Shown here: one piece after another, positions 1 to 7,791 of the stretch
How positions within the stretch are numbered: the first letter of the stretch is position 1
How the letters are laid out: every line of letters starts with the position of its first letter
Origin: Succinivibrio dextrinosolvens
GTDB lineage: Bacteria > Pseudomonadota > Gammaproteobacteria > Enterobacterales > Succinivibrionaceae
Reading direction: 5' to 3'
Assembly (NCBI RefSeq): GCF_900116345.1
Contig: NZ_FPAH01000005.1
Coordinates: 1 to 64,000 of the forward strand
Length of the DNA stretch: 64,000 bases
The notes under the pieces: model-generated
The model's database searches: none
What the model was told of the DNA's origin: nothing
Seen by the model: the letters and a program-made list of their open reading frames with translations, nothing else
Position numbers and translations under genes: made by a program

Positions 1-1
1 T

Positions 2-238
2 CTTAGAATACTTGAGCAGAAACTAAACGAGAAGATGGGAAGGATTATCCCTATTCAGCAGCTAATCTCAACACTGCGCAAAATGCAGATCACCTCAATC
101 GACAAGTACTACACAGGCACCTATACCAGAACTGATATTACTGATGGTTTATATGATTTGATGGGAATGAGATTTGACTGTGAACTACTCACAAAAGGAA
201 AAATTGAGACCGCTAAAAAAATTTCAAAAAAGTTTTAA
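2..238 (+). CDS. Transposase, 3' fragment cut by the window edge (probably IS1634/IS4-like)
   Basis: The frame is open from base 2 to the TAA at 236-238, so this is the C-terminal part of a longer gene starting left of the window; an internal ATG at 35 is probably not a start. The visible 78 residues contain an LxxLEQKLN segment, a basic helix (STLRKMQ) and a Lys-rich tail. I recognise the pattern as like the C-terminal end of large IS1634-type DDE transposases, in which a Leu-rich helix is followed by a short alpha/beta tail. The catalytic DDE residues lie outside the window, so family assignment is tentative. A strong hairpin follows 35 bases downstream and may end its transcript. A domain from some other protein cannot be excluded. 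Confidence 0.5.
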   Translation, partial: LRILEQKLNEKMGRIIPIQQLISTLRKMQITSIDKYYTGTYTRTDITDGLYDLMGMRFDCELLTKGKIETAKKISKKF

Positions 239-272
239 AAAATTTATAAATCTCAAAAATATTGCTACTTTT

Positions 273-307
273 AAAGTTATTAACTCTTTGAAGTTAATAA
301 CTTTTTA
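273..307 (+). terminator. Hairpin after the transposase fragment
   Basis: A perfect 13-bp inverted repeat (273-285 with 292-304, loop of 6) is followed by a short T run. It probably terminates the leftmost gene. Being AT-rich and next to a transposase, it could instead belong to the end of the insertion element. Confidence 0.55.
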
Positions 308-345
308 ACTAAAAACTGTCAAAGACAAGATACAGTTAAATCCAA

Positions 346-375
346 TAAAAAAGGCACCCTGAAAACAGGATGCCT
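346..375 (-). terminator. Rho-independent terminator of the sugar porter gene
   Basis: Read on the minus strand, a 10-bp stem (366-375 with 352-361, one G-T pair) with a TTTT loop is followed by a run of T. It lies about 30 bases past the stop codon of the sugar porter. Confidence 0.85.
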
Positions 376-407
376 CAAAACGTTAGTATGGAAAATTTAT
401 AACTGGA

Positions 408-2012
408 TTATTTTGATGATAAAGCTTCACCAATCTCTTCAAGAGTTCTGCCCTTGGTCTCTGGCATCATGATTGCGCACCAGATAATCTGAACAATCAT
501 CATCAGAGCGAAGAAGCCGAACATGAAGCCTGCGTCAAAGTTAGCAATTGCGATTGGGAACAGCAGAGTCAGACCTGCAGCGAATACCCAGTGAGTTGCT
601 GAACCTAATGACTGACCTGCAGCACGCTGATCGTTAGGGAAGATTTCAGAGATGAATACCCAGATGATGGTGCCTGAACCGATTGCGTGAGAAGCAATGA
701 AGGTAATCATACAGATAAGAACCAGAGTACTTACTGAACCTAGTGAAGATGAAGCCTCATGCTTAACCTGAAGAGCGATATCACGAACTTCAGCTAATGA
801 CTCACCGTCAAATGCAACCTTAGTACCGGTGTAAGAAGCTTTCTGAGTTGAATCAGATAGCTTCTTCTTGGCGGTTTCGAAAGCAACTTCAGCCTTTGAC
901 TTATCTTCAGGGGTGAAGAATACAGTCTCGTTGTTCATGTTGATTAACTGCTCTGCAGTTGAAGCGGTATCAATTGCGTTTGAAACAACCTTAAGCTCTT
1001 CGAAGTGGAAGAATGCATAGGTACATACTGACAGAGAAGCGATATAGCCAACGCAACCAATCAGAAGAAGGGTCTTACGACCTAGAAGGTCAATTAAGCG
1101 AATACCGATGAAGGTAGCAATCAGGTTGGTAACACCAAGAGCGATTGAAGCTGCAACAGGATCTTCGATACCTGCTAGGCCTAACAGTCTTGGAGCGAAG
1201 TAAAGAATAATGTTAATACCTGATAACTGGTTGAATGCAGCAATTAAGAATGCAAACAGGATTGGATACTTTAATCTCTTTGAGAAGAACTTTGAAGCAG
1301 ACTGCTTTAACTTGCCTTCCTCTGCTGCTGAGGCCTTAACGGTTGCAACTAACTCGTTTAACTCACCATCAGACATTTCTGGGTTGATTAAAGAGAATAC
1401 CTTCTTACCTTCAGCATCGTTCTTAGCGTCAACAATTAACCAGCGTGGTGACTCTGGTAGAGAGAAACACATGATGGTATATAGAATTGATGGGATAACC
1501 TGAATACCCAGCATCCAACGCCATGCAGACTCATCTGGAGCAATGTTAGCGATAACATAGTTAGAGAAGAATGCAATCAGAATACCGAATACGATGTTGA
1601 ACTGGAACAGACCGGTTAATTTACCTCTATCACCAGCAGGTGAGATTTCTGAAATGAATAGAGGTGCTGCAATTGTTGAAATACCAATTCCTAGACCACC
1701 GATGAAACGGAAGATAAAGAATGATGATACGTTCCATGCAACAGCAGAACCAATAGCGCCTACTAAGAATAGAACACCGTTGAAGATAAGGGTCTTTTTT
1801 CTACCATATTTAGCAGTAGGAATACTACCGAAAATAGAACCTAGAACGGTTCCCCATAGTGCAGCAGAAATTGCTAGACCATGCATGGAGCCAGAAAGCG
1901 ACCATAACTGCTGAATTTTGCTTTCAGCACCTGAAATAACTACGGTATCAAAACCGAATAAGAAACCTGCGAGAGCTGAAGTTATAGCCCACAGTAAAAG
2001 TTTTTTGTTCAT
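408..2012 (-). CDS. MFS sugar porter family transporter with a large periplasmic insert
   Basis: Inner-membrane H+/sugar symporter of the XylE/GalP/AraE type. Family signatures are GFDTVVISG in helix 1, GRKK after helix 2, PESPRWL after helix 6, a second GRK motif after helix 8 and PETKGRTLEEIG at the C-terminus. Twelve helices can be traced. The protein has 534 residues against about 460-490 for the family; the excess is a hydrophilic stretch of about 85 residues (338-423) between helices 9 and 10, which should be periplasmic. The ATG at 2012 is preceded by an AAGGA ribosome site. The gene diverges from a LacI-type regulator, and a PfkB sugar kinase follows that regulator, so the substrate is probably a hexose or fructose-containing sugar. 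The exact sugar cannot be read from sequence. Confidence 0.85.
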   Translation of the reverse strand: MNKKLLLWAITSALAGFLFGFDTVVISGAESKIQQLWSLSGSMHGLAISAALWGTVLGSIFGSIPTAKYGRKKTLIFNGVLFLVGAIGSAVAWNVSSFFIFRFIGGLGIGISTIAAPLFISEISPAGDRGKLTGLFQFNIVFGILIAFFSNYVIANIAPDESAWRWMLGIQVIPSILYTIMCFSLPESPRWLIVDAKNDAEGKKVFSLINPEMSDGELNELVATVKASAAEEGKLKQSASKFFSKRLKYPILFAFLIAAFNQLSGINIILYFAPRLLGLAGIEDPVAASIALGVTNLIATFIGIRLIDLLGRKTLLLIGCVGYIASLSVCTYAFFHFEELKVVSNAIDTASTAEQLINMNNETVFFTPEDKSKAEVAFETAKKKLSDSTQKASYTGTKVAFDGESLAEVRDIALQVKHEASSSLGSVSTLVLICMITFIASHAIGSGTIIWVFISEIFPNDQRAAGQSLGSATHWVFAAGLTLLFPIAIANFDAGFMFGFFALMMIVQIIWCAIMMPETKGRTLEEIGEALSSK

Positions 2013-2050
2013 TTAAATTTTTCCTTTGTCCTTACGTCCGCGCTTGCGGT

Positions 2051-2062
2051 GCAAAAATTTGC
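2051..2062. promoter_or_regulatory. Candidate LacI-family operator 1
   Basis: GCAAA and TTTGC flank a 2-base centre. The site lies about 40 bases upstream of the porter start codon, where binding would block its transcription. Confidence 0.5.
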
Positions 2063-2120
2063 GATAAGAATAATGCCATAACACGATTTATAAAAAAATC
2101 ATTCCTTTCACAAAAAGTTA

Positions 2121-2134
2121 TGCAAAATTTTGCA
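2121..2134. promoter_or_regulatory. Candidate LacI-family operator 2 (perfect palindrome)
   Basis: TGCAAAATTTTGCA is a perfect 14-bp palindrome. It resembles LacI/PurR-family operators (TGCAAnCGnTTGCA) but with AT instead of the usual CG centre. It lies 109 bases upstream of the porter start. Confidence 0.6.
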
Positions 2135-2331
2135 ATCACATAAAAAACTGCATAATCCTCTTAAATATTCAGCAATTAACCAATTGTATGTAGTTATCTA
2201 TATAAAGCAGTATTCTAGAAGATTAAAAATAACTATATGAAAAATAAAATAATAATACAAAATGCGCCATCTTGATCCTTAAATAACCAACATAGTGCAC
2301 AATTGAAAGTTGTCTTGCTGATTATTAAAAT

Positions 2332-2359
2332 TTGCTTCTGCTTATAAGTTATGTATAAT
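2332..2359 (+). promoter_or_regulatory. Sigma-70 promoter of the LacI-type regulator
   Basis: TTGCTT at 2332-2337 and TATAAT at 2354-2359 are separated by 16 bases. Transcription would start near 2366, inside the third operator palindrome, which suggests that the regulator represses itself. Confidence 0.65.
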
Positions 2360-2366
2360 ATGTAAA

Positions 2367-2382
2367 ATGCAAAAAATTGCAT
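2367..2382. promoter_or_regulatory. Candidate LacI-family operator 3
   Basis: ATGCAA and TTGCAT are inverted around an AAAA centre. The site overlaps the expected transcription start of the regulator gene. Confidence 0.5.
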
Positions 2383-2484
2383 AATGTAATTTGATACCTC
2401 TCAAAGATTAGGATTTTTTTCAACACAACAAATTTTTTCATTTATATAATCTGCGAGGTAATTTGGGGTAAAAAAATAAAAACT

Positions 2485-3489
2485 ATGGTTAATATTTCAC
2501 AGATAGCTGAGCATCTTGGAATTTCACCTTCCACAGTTTCCAGAGCATTGAAAAAGCCAGATATGGTTTCTCTTGAAACCAGACACAAGGTTTTAAATGC
2601 CGCTGAAAAGATGGGCTATCTTCAGAAGTTGAGGGATGATATTACTGTTGCATCCTCAAGCAAGCTGATTGGAGTTATAGCTGCAGATCTGACAAATTCA
2701 TTTTCCAATGCAATTGTTAAATCTGTTACTGACTATCTGGACTCTAAGAATTATTCGGTTATTGTCGGCTGTAACTATGAGCATAGCTCACTAGAGGCAA
2801 AGATTTTAAAGCAGTGGGCGCCTCTTAATTTACGAGGTCTGATCATCATGCCTACTGCAAAATTTAGCAAAACAGTTGCAAATGATTTTATAGATATGCC
2901 TGTTGTTCTGGTTGACAGACATATAGATGAGCTGAATTTTGACAGCGTCATCGAAGATAACATGGGCGGTGTTCAGCAGGCACTTGAGTATCTTCAGGAA
3001 CTTGGCCACGAGAAAATCGCTTTTATATCTGGCTCCAAGAAGGTTTATACCTTCTCACAGAGATGTGCCGGAGTAGAACAGAGTGGAGTTAAGGCAGAAA
3101 TTCATGAGATTATTGCCGACTCCTATGAAGAATTGTTTGTCGGAGCCTTTGAGCAGACAAATATTTTAATGTTGAGAGCTAAAAGCAGTCGACCAACTGC
3201 AATTGTCGGAGCAAATAACGCAATTACTTCCGGAATTCTTTATGCTCTAAACCTTAAAGGCTTCAAGATCCCTAATGATGTCTCAGTGGTTTCATATGGT
3301 GACAGTAACTGGTGTCGTTTTTATCCGACTCCTATTACTTCTGTATGTCAGCCTGTTGATGAAATGGGAAGAATGGCTGCCAGTATGGTTCTAGAGCGCA
3401 TCAACGGCAGCAAAGAAAAGATTAATAACGTGTGTTTAAAATCCATGCTGCTGCGTAGGGCTTCCACTTCAAGTCCAAACGCAGACTAG
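2485..3489 (+). CDS. LacI-family transcriptional regulator of the sugar locus
   Basis: This is a cytoplasmic repressor of 334 residues, the usual LacI length. Residues 1-60 form the LacI helix-turn-helix and hinge (ISQIAEHLGISPSTVSRALKKP matches the family pattern, split here as ISQIAEHLG and SPSTVSRALK). The rest is a periplasmic-binding-protein-like effector domain with the typical LIGVIAADLTNSF strand near residue 60 and a DVSVVSYGD strand near 270. It lies between the divergent sugar porter and a downstream PfkB-type kinase, so it probably senses the sugar or its phosphate. Three operator-like palindromes sit in the divergent region. The ATG is the first start in frame after the promoter; the upstream GAGG lies rather far away. 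Confidence 0.88.
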   Translation: MVNISQIAEHLGISPSTVSRALKKPDMVSLETRHKVLNAAEKMGYLQKLRDDITVASSSKLIGVIAADLTNSFSNAIVKSVTDYLDSKNYSVIVGCNYEHSSLEAKILKQWAPLNLRGLIIMPTAKFSKTVANDFIDMPVVLVDRHIDELNFDSVIEDNMGGVQQALEYLQELGHEKIAFISGSKKVYTFSQRCAGVEQSGVKAEIHEIIADSYEELFVGAFEQTNILMLRAKSSRPTAIVGANNAITSGILYALNLKGFKIPNDVSVVSYGDSNWCRFYPTPITSVCQPVDEMGRMAASMVLERINGSKEKINNVCLKSMLLRRASTSSPNAD

Positions 3490-3613
3490 TATGGATCCTT
3501 TTTAGGATATTTGATTTTCTGAACAACACATGAGGTTAGGATAAAAATTTTCGGTCTGAGAGTTTACTCATTAAAGGTAATTCTTGGCAGCATCAGTTTT
3601 TAACAGGAGATAA

Positions 3614-4513
3614 ATGATGTTAGATTTTTCTAAATTCAAAGGTAAAAAAGTAAAGTGCGCTGGTCTTGGCGAAGTGCTGTTTGATGTATTCCCTACCGGA
3701 CCAAAGATCGGTGGAGCTCCTGCAAACTTTGCTTATCACTGCAGACAGAACGGCTTAGAGTCCCTGGCAATCAGTTCTGTTGGTACTGATTCTTTAGGTT
3801 TTCAGGCTCGCAATCTTCTAGCTGCAAGATTTTTACCTGCTCTTCTGATTGAAAATACAAAGGAAACAGGTGCTGTAAATGTTGATTTAACTGATGACGG
3901 TGTTCCTACCTATACCTTTGTTGAAGATACTGCCTATGACAATATTCCTCTTACAGAAACAGCTCTTGGAATTGCAAGACAGCTTGATTTAATGTGCTTC
4001 GGATCTTTAGCTCAGAGAGGAACTGTTTCTCACAAGACCATTATGGCTCTTCTAGATGCAATGCCAAAGGGTTCACTTCGTGTATTCGATGTAAATCTGC
4101 GTCGTAACTACTACTCAAGAGAGATCATCGAGGCTTCCTTAAAGAGAACCGAGATTTTCAAGTGTAACGAGGATGAGCTTCCAATTCTTTGCGAGTTTGC
4201 AAGATTACAGGAAAAGACTGCAAAAGCCTACTATGAGTATTTAAAGAGCCTGGGCATCTACTGTTTCATCTTCACTGAAGGTGCTTCTCAGAGTACAGTA
4301 TTCTTAAATGACGATATTTCAGTTCTTCCAACTCCTAAGGTTGAAGTTGTAGATACTGTTGGCGCAGGTGATTCCTTCACTGCAACCTTTATCAGCCGCC
4401 TAATGCAGGGCGATTCTCTGGTTCAGGCTCATGAGAAGGCTGTTAAGATTTCAGCTTATGTCTGCACTCAGGCTGGTGCAATGCCTGATATGCCAGCAGA
4501 GCTGTTTGCATAA
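3614..4513 (+). CDS. PfkB-family carbohydrate kinase, probably fructokinase
   Basis: ATP-dependent cytoplasmic sugar kinase that probably makes fructose-6-phosphate from imported fructose. The PfkB pattern is clear: a GLGEVLFDVFP strand at the start, a GGAPANFA substrate motif near residue 34, and the second signature DTVGAGDSFTA near residue 250 with the catalytic Asp. Length (299 residues) is normal. Two ATG codons overlap at 3614 and 3617; the AGGAG at 3605-3609 is 4 bases from the first and 7 from the second, so the second may be the main start. The gene follows the LacI regulator in the same direction by 124 bases and ends at a strong terminator. Fructokinase is preferred over other PfkB activities because of the GGAPANFAYH motif and the context. 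Confidence 0.8.
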   Translation: MMLDFSKFKGKKVKCAGLGEVLFDVFPTGPKIGGAPANFAYHCRQNGLESLAISSVGTDSLGFQARNLLAARFLPALLIENTKETGAVNVDLTDDGVPTYTFVEDTAYDNIPLTETALGIARQLDLMCFGSLAQRGTVSHKTIMALLDAMPKGSLRVFDVNLRRNYYSREIIEASLKRTEIFKCNEDELPILCEFARLQEKTAKAYYEYLKSLGIYCFIFTEGASQSTVFLNDDISVLPTPKVEVVDTVGAGDSFTATFISRLMQGDSLVQAHEKAVKISAYVCTQAGAMPDMPAELFA

Positions 4514-4541
4514 TTTCATAGAAAATTTCATACAATTCCGG

Positions 4542-4569
4542 GGCCTCATCTCTAATGAGGCCTTTTTTT
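4542..4569 (+). terminator. Rho-independent terminator after the sugar kinase
   Basis: An 8-bp GC-rich stem (4542-4549 with 4555-4562) and 5-base loop are followed by seven T. It closes the sugar locus. Confidence 0.92.
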
Positions 4570-4933
4570 AATAAATCTCTCATCTCTATTTTGAAAGCGT
4601 TTCCTATAGATTTGATCTTGTCCGTTAAGATCAACCTGAAAAAAGTGAATCAATCCCAGTTCTAATGAATCATCCTATAAGGAAAATATTATCAATTTTA
4701 GTGAATCGGGTAACATATTCTTGAAAAAAACACTTTTATTTGCTAAAAAATAAAACATCTGTAAAAAAAACATCAGTTTATTGTTACAATACAGGTGTCT
4801 CTTGCAAAAGTGACAGCGGTGGCTTTTTGTCATCAGAAAAATAATTGATAAGGGAAGAAGGTAAATCAGCGGTTACAGCTGAATCCCTATCTTCGAGATA
4901 GCCCGATAAAATAAATATAACTAGGGATTTAAC
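4570..4933 (+). promoter_or_regulatory. Promoter and structured leader of hfq
   Basis: This gap of about 360 bases has no gene. A TACAAT box at 4785-4790 is a plausible -10 with a poor -35. CTTGAAA at 4720-4726 resembles a sigma-32 or sigma-70 -35 element, but no matching -10 was found for sigma-32. Between 4800 and 4930 several short inverted repeats appear, including CTATCT-TCG-AGATAG just before the start codon. A leader of over 100 bases fits the known autoregulation of hfq, but function is inferred. Confidence 0.4.
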
Positions 4934-5188
4934 ATGGCTAAAGTACAATCACTTCAAGATCCATTCTTAAACGCATTACGTAAGGAACATATTGTCGTTT
5001 CAATTTACCTTGTAAATGGAATCAAGCTGCAGGGACAGGTTGAATCATTCGATCAGTTCGTGGTTCTGTTAAAGAATCAGGTAAGCCAGATGGTTTATAA
5101 GCATGCTATTTCTACCATCGTTCCAGCTCGTGCAGTTAATATCTCAACTGGCGACGAGAAAGAAGAAGAAAATCAAGCTGCAGAATAA
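4934..5188 (+). CDS. hfq: RNA chaperone Hfq
   Basis: Hexameric Sm-like protein that pairs small RNAs with mRNAs. The N-terminal QDPFLNALR segment, the Sm1 region with [11 protein letters not shown] and the Sm2 motif [10 protein letters not shown] are intact, including Tyr and His of the YKH proximal poly-U pocket. At 84 residues it is shorter than the 102-residue E. coli protein because the flexible C-terminal tail is short and acidic. It heads the conserved hfq-hflX-hflK-hflC-purA block; in E. coli miaA lies upstream but is absent here. hflX begins 30 bases downstream, so the two are probably cotranscribed. Confidence 0.97.
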   Translation: MAKVQSLQDPFLNALRKEHIVVSIYLVNGIKLQGQVESFDQFVVLLKNQVSQMVYKHAISTIVPARAVNISTGDEKEEENQAAE

Positions 5189-5218
5189 GCATTTTGTTCA
5201 ATTTGAGACTGATTCATA

Positions 5219-6562
5219 ATGCCCAAACAAGAGTTTGAGTCGTTAGGCTCGACGCTATTAGTGCATGTTGAGTTAACTCAGATTCAATCACAAGAAGACC
5301 TAAAAGAGTTACATCTTCTAGCAGAATCTGCATTAGGCGATGTTGTTGAGAGTGTTTCTTGCAAAAGAGATGCTCCGGATCCTAGCACCTTTATCGGCTC
5401 AGGTAAGGTTGAGGAAGTGGCATCGCTTGTCAATGCACTAGAAGTTCAGACTGTAATCTTTAACAATAGTCTAACTCCCGCCCAGGAAAGAAATCTCGAA
5501 AAAGCTTTCGGCGTAAGAGTGATGGATAGAGTCGCTCTTATTCTTACCATTTTTGCTCAAAGAGCGCGTACCTATGAAGGTAAACTACAGGTTGAACTTG
5601 CTCAGCTTCAATATGAACAGGCCCGTCTGGTCCGTGGGTGGACCCACCTTGAACGTCAGAAGGGAGGTTTCGGTCTTAGAGGCGGTCCAGGTGAAACCCA
5701 GATTGAGCTTGATAGACGTGCCTTAAGAGAACGAATCGCCGCAATTAAAAAGTCACTTGCTGTAGTGGCCTCAAGACGTGAGCAGAACCGAAGTCTCAGA
5801 AAGAAAAACGCTATTCCTGTTGTTTCTTTTGTAGGTTATACAAATGCCGGAAAATCTACATTGTTTAACCGACTGACAAATGCTCAGGTTTATGCTGCAA
5901 ATCAGCTGTTCGCAACTTTGGATCCTACACTAAGAACAATTGAACTTCCTGTGGTTGGAAAAACGGTTTTAGCTGATACCGTAGGTTTTATCAGACACCT
6001 TCCTCATGATCTGGTTGCTGCATTCAAAGGCACCCTGGAAGAAACCGCTCAGGCAGATCTTCTAATGCACATTGTGGATGCTTCTGATGAAAGAAAGGAA
6101 TCAAACATTGATGCTGTTAATGCGGTATTAGATCAGGTTGGAGCCTCAGAGGTAAAGACTCTGATTGTTTATAACAAGGCTGATCTTGTAAAAGACTGCG
6201 CAAACAGCATTATAAGAGATGAAACCGGTAAACCTACCCGAGTCTATGTAAGTGCAAAGACCGGATGGGGAATTGATAATTTATTATCAGCGGTTAGTGA
6301 ATTATTATCTGATAATTTATGTGAATTTACTGTTAAGATAGGAGCTGAAAATGGAAGATTACGAAGTCTTTTATATGCAGCAAAGTCAGTTGATTCAGAA
6401 AATTATGATGAAGAGGGCTTTGCAGTTCTCAATATAAGAATTACAGCGGTTGAAGCTTCTATTATAGATAGCAAAACCAACGGTGAACTTTCACTGTGCT
6501 GTTCATCCCTGGAAAAACCATGGATAAAAAGTAACGAATTCGATTTTGACTCAGTGAATTAG
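5219..6562 (+). CDS. hflX: GTPase HflX, ribosome-associated
   Basis: TrmE-Era-EngA-YihA-class GTPase that splits or rescues stalled 70S ribosomes under stress. The N-terminal nucleotide-binding domain contains the family signature with GLRGGPGETQIELDRR near residue 155. The G domain starts near residue 203 with G1 GYTNAGKST, then DTVGFI as G3 and NKADL as G4. Length (447) is slightly above the E. coli protein (426), mainly at the C-terminus. Start ATG 5219 has only a weak ribosome site, which fits coupling to hfq. hflK begins 5 bases after the stop. Confidence 0.96.
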   Translation: MPKQEFESLGSTLLVHVELTQIQSQEDLKELHLLAESALGDVVESVSCKRDAPDPSTFIGSGKVEEVASLVNALEVQTVIFNNSLTPAQERNLEKAFGVRVMDRVALILTIFAQRARTYEGKLQVELAQLQYEQARLVRGWTHLERQKGGFGLRGGPGETQIELDRRALRERIAAIKKSLAVVASRREQNRSLRKKNAIPVVSFVGYTNAGKSTLFNRLTNAQVYAANQLFATLDPTLRTIELPVVGKTVLADTVGFIRHLPHDLVAAFKGTLEETAQADLLMHIVDASDERKESNIDAVNAVLDQVGASEVKTLIVYNKADLVKDCANSIIRDETGKPTRVYVSAKTGWGIDNLLSAVSELLSDNLCEFTVKIGAENGRLRSLLYAAKSVDSENYDEEGFAVLNIRITAVEASIIDSKTNGELSLCCSSLEKPWIKSNEFDFDSVN

Positions 6563-6567
6563 AAACT

Positions 6568-7791
6568 ATGGAAAATAATAAAGATCTAATGGGCTGGAAT
6601 GCTCCTGGCTCAAACAATTCTTCAGACGAAGATAAGCAGAAAAATACCGACCCTTGGGGCCGTACTGTAAAACGCAACAATGATCCTGTCCAGGAGATTC
6701 TTAATCTTCTGAAGAATTTCCTTGGTGGCAAAAAAACAGGATCTGGCGGCAGTTCAAAACAGGATAAGCCAAGTTTCAATATGATTGGCCTGATTGTTGC
6801 CGTGATTCTTGGTTTTTACATTTTCAGCGGCTTTTATACCGTAAGGGAAGCTGAAAAAGGTGTAGTACTGCGTTTTGGTAAGGTTTACAACGTTGTTGAT
6901 TCCGGTTTGAGATGGAAATTCTCCGGTATTGATACTGTAAATGTTGTAGATATTGAGCAGGTTCGTTCAATTCAGTCTTCAGGTACTATGCTTACTGAGG
7001 ATGAGAATGTGGTTATCGTGGAAATGGATGTTCAGTACAGAATTTCCGATCCTGTTAAATACCTGTACTCCGTTGTAAATCCAGATAATACACTTTTAGA
7101 GGCTACCGACAGTGCCTTAAGATATGTTGTCGGTCATACTCTGATGGATGATATTCTTACTTCAGGAAGAGAGCTTGTTAGACAGGCTACTCGTGAACTT
7201 CTGACCTCTATCATCGAGCCATATAATACCGGTCTTACCATTGTTGATGTTAACTTCCTTCCAGCCAGAGCTCCTGAACAGGTAAAAGAAGCCTTCGATG
7301 ATGCTATTGCTGCACAGGAAGATGAGCAGAGATACAAGCGAGAAGCTGAGGCTTATGCCAACGAGGTTCTGCCAAAGGCTGAAGGTCAGGTTCAGAGAAT
7401 CAGACAGGAAGCTGAAGGTTACCGTTCACAGGTGGTATTAAAGGCTGAAGGTGAGGTTGCAAGATTCGAGAAGGTTCTCCCAGAATACAATGCAGCTCCA
7501 GATATCACCAAGACCAGAATTTATCTTGAAACCATGCAGGAAGTACTGGGCAAATCTCAGAAGATCCTGCTGGATACTCCTAAAGGTTCATCTCCTGTTC
7601 TGTATCTTCCACTTCCTCAGAATGCTATGCAGCAGCTTCCACAGAAGCCAAAGGCTCAAGAGGACAGTGCCAGCGTAAATTCAAAGGATCTGTCAGATAA
7701 CAAGGAAACTTTATCTGTAACTGAGTCATATCCTCCTCTAACAGGAAATTCTCAGAACTCATACGGAACTTCATCAAGAAGGGGAAGATAA
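6568..7791 (+). CDS. hflK: HflK, subunit of the HflKC membrane complex that controls FtsH
   Basis: SPFH/band-7 protein that with HflC forms a large inner-membrane cage around the FtsH protease. Residues 1-70 are hydrophilic and Gly/Asn-rich with the DPWGR motif typical of HflK. One transmembrane helix lies at about 72-90, followed by the SPFH domain (EKGVVLRFGK) and a long Ala/Glu-rich helical region at 250-310. The C-terminal 70 residues are Ser/Pro-rich and poorly conserved. The stop codon overlaps the hflC start by one base (TAATG), indicating translational coupling. Confidence 0.95.
   Translation: MENNKDLMGWNAPGSNNSSDEDKQKNTDPWGRTVKRNNDPVQEILNLLKNFLGGKKTGSGGSSKQDKPSFNMIGLIVAVILGFYIFSGFYTVREAEKGVVLRFGKVYNVVDSGLRWKFSGIDTVNVVDIEQVRSIQSSGTMLTEDENVVIVEMDVQYRISDPVKYLYSVVNPDNTLLEATDSALRYVVGHTLMDDILTSGRELVRQATRELLTSIIEPYNTGLTIVDVNFLPARAPEQVKEAFDDAIAAQEDEQRYKREAEAYANEVLPKAEGQVQRIRQEAEGYRSQVVLKAEGEVARFEKVLPEYNAAPDITKTRIYLETMQEVLGKSQKILLDTPKGSSPVLYLPLPQNAMQQLPQKPKAQEDSASVNSKDLSDNKETLSVTESYPPLTGNSQNSYGTSSRRGR

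Larger units (their letters stand above)
2013..2484. promoter_or_regulatory. Divergent control region between sugar porter and LacI regulator
   Basis: This 472-base gap is very AT-rich and holds no gene. It carries three related TGCAAA/TTTGCA palindromes and a good sigma-70 promoter for the regulator, listed separately. I see nothing else in it. Confidence 0.7.

Noticed and set aside
1210-1914. Open frames antisense to the sugar porter
   Set aside because: They lie fully within a gene with strong family motifs, lack ribosome sites and encode no recognisable domain.
408-2012. Sugar porter as a fusion or frameshifted gene because of its length
   Set aside because: All twelve helices and both terminal motifs are in a single frame; the extra length is a single hydrophilic loop.
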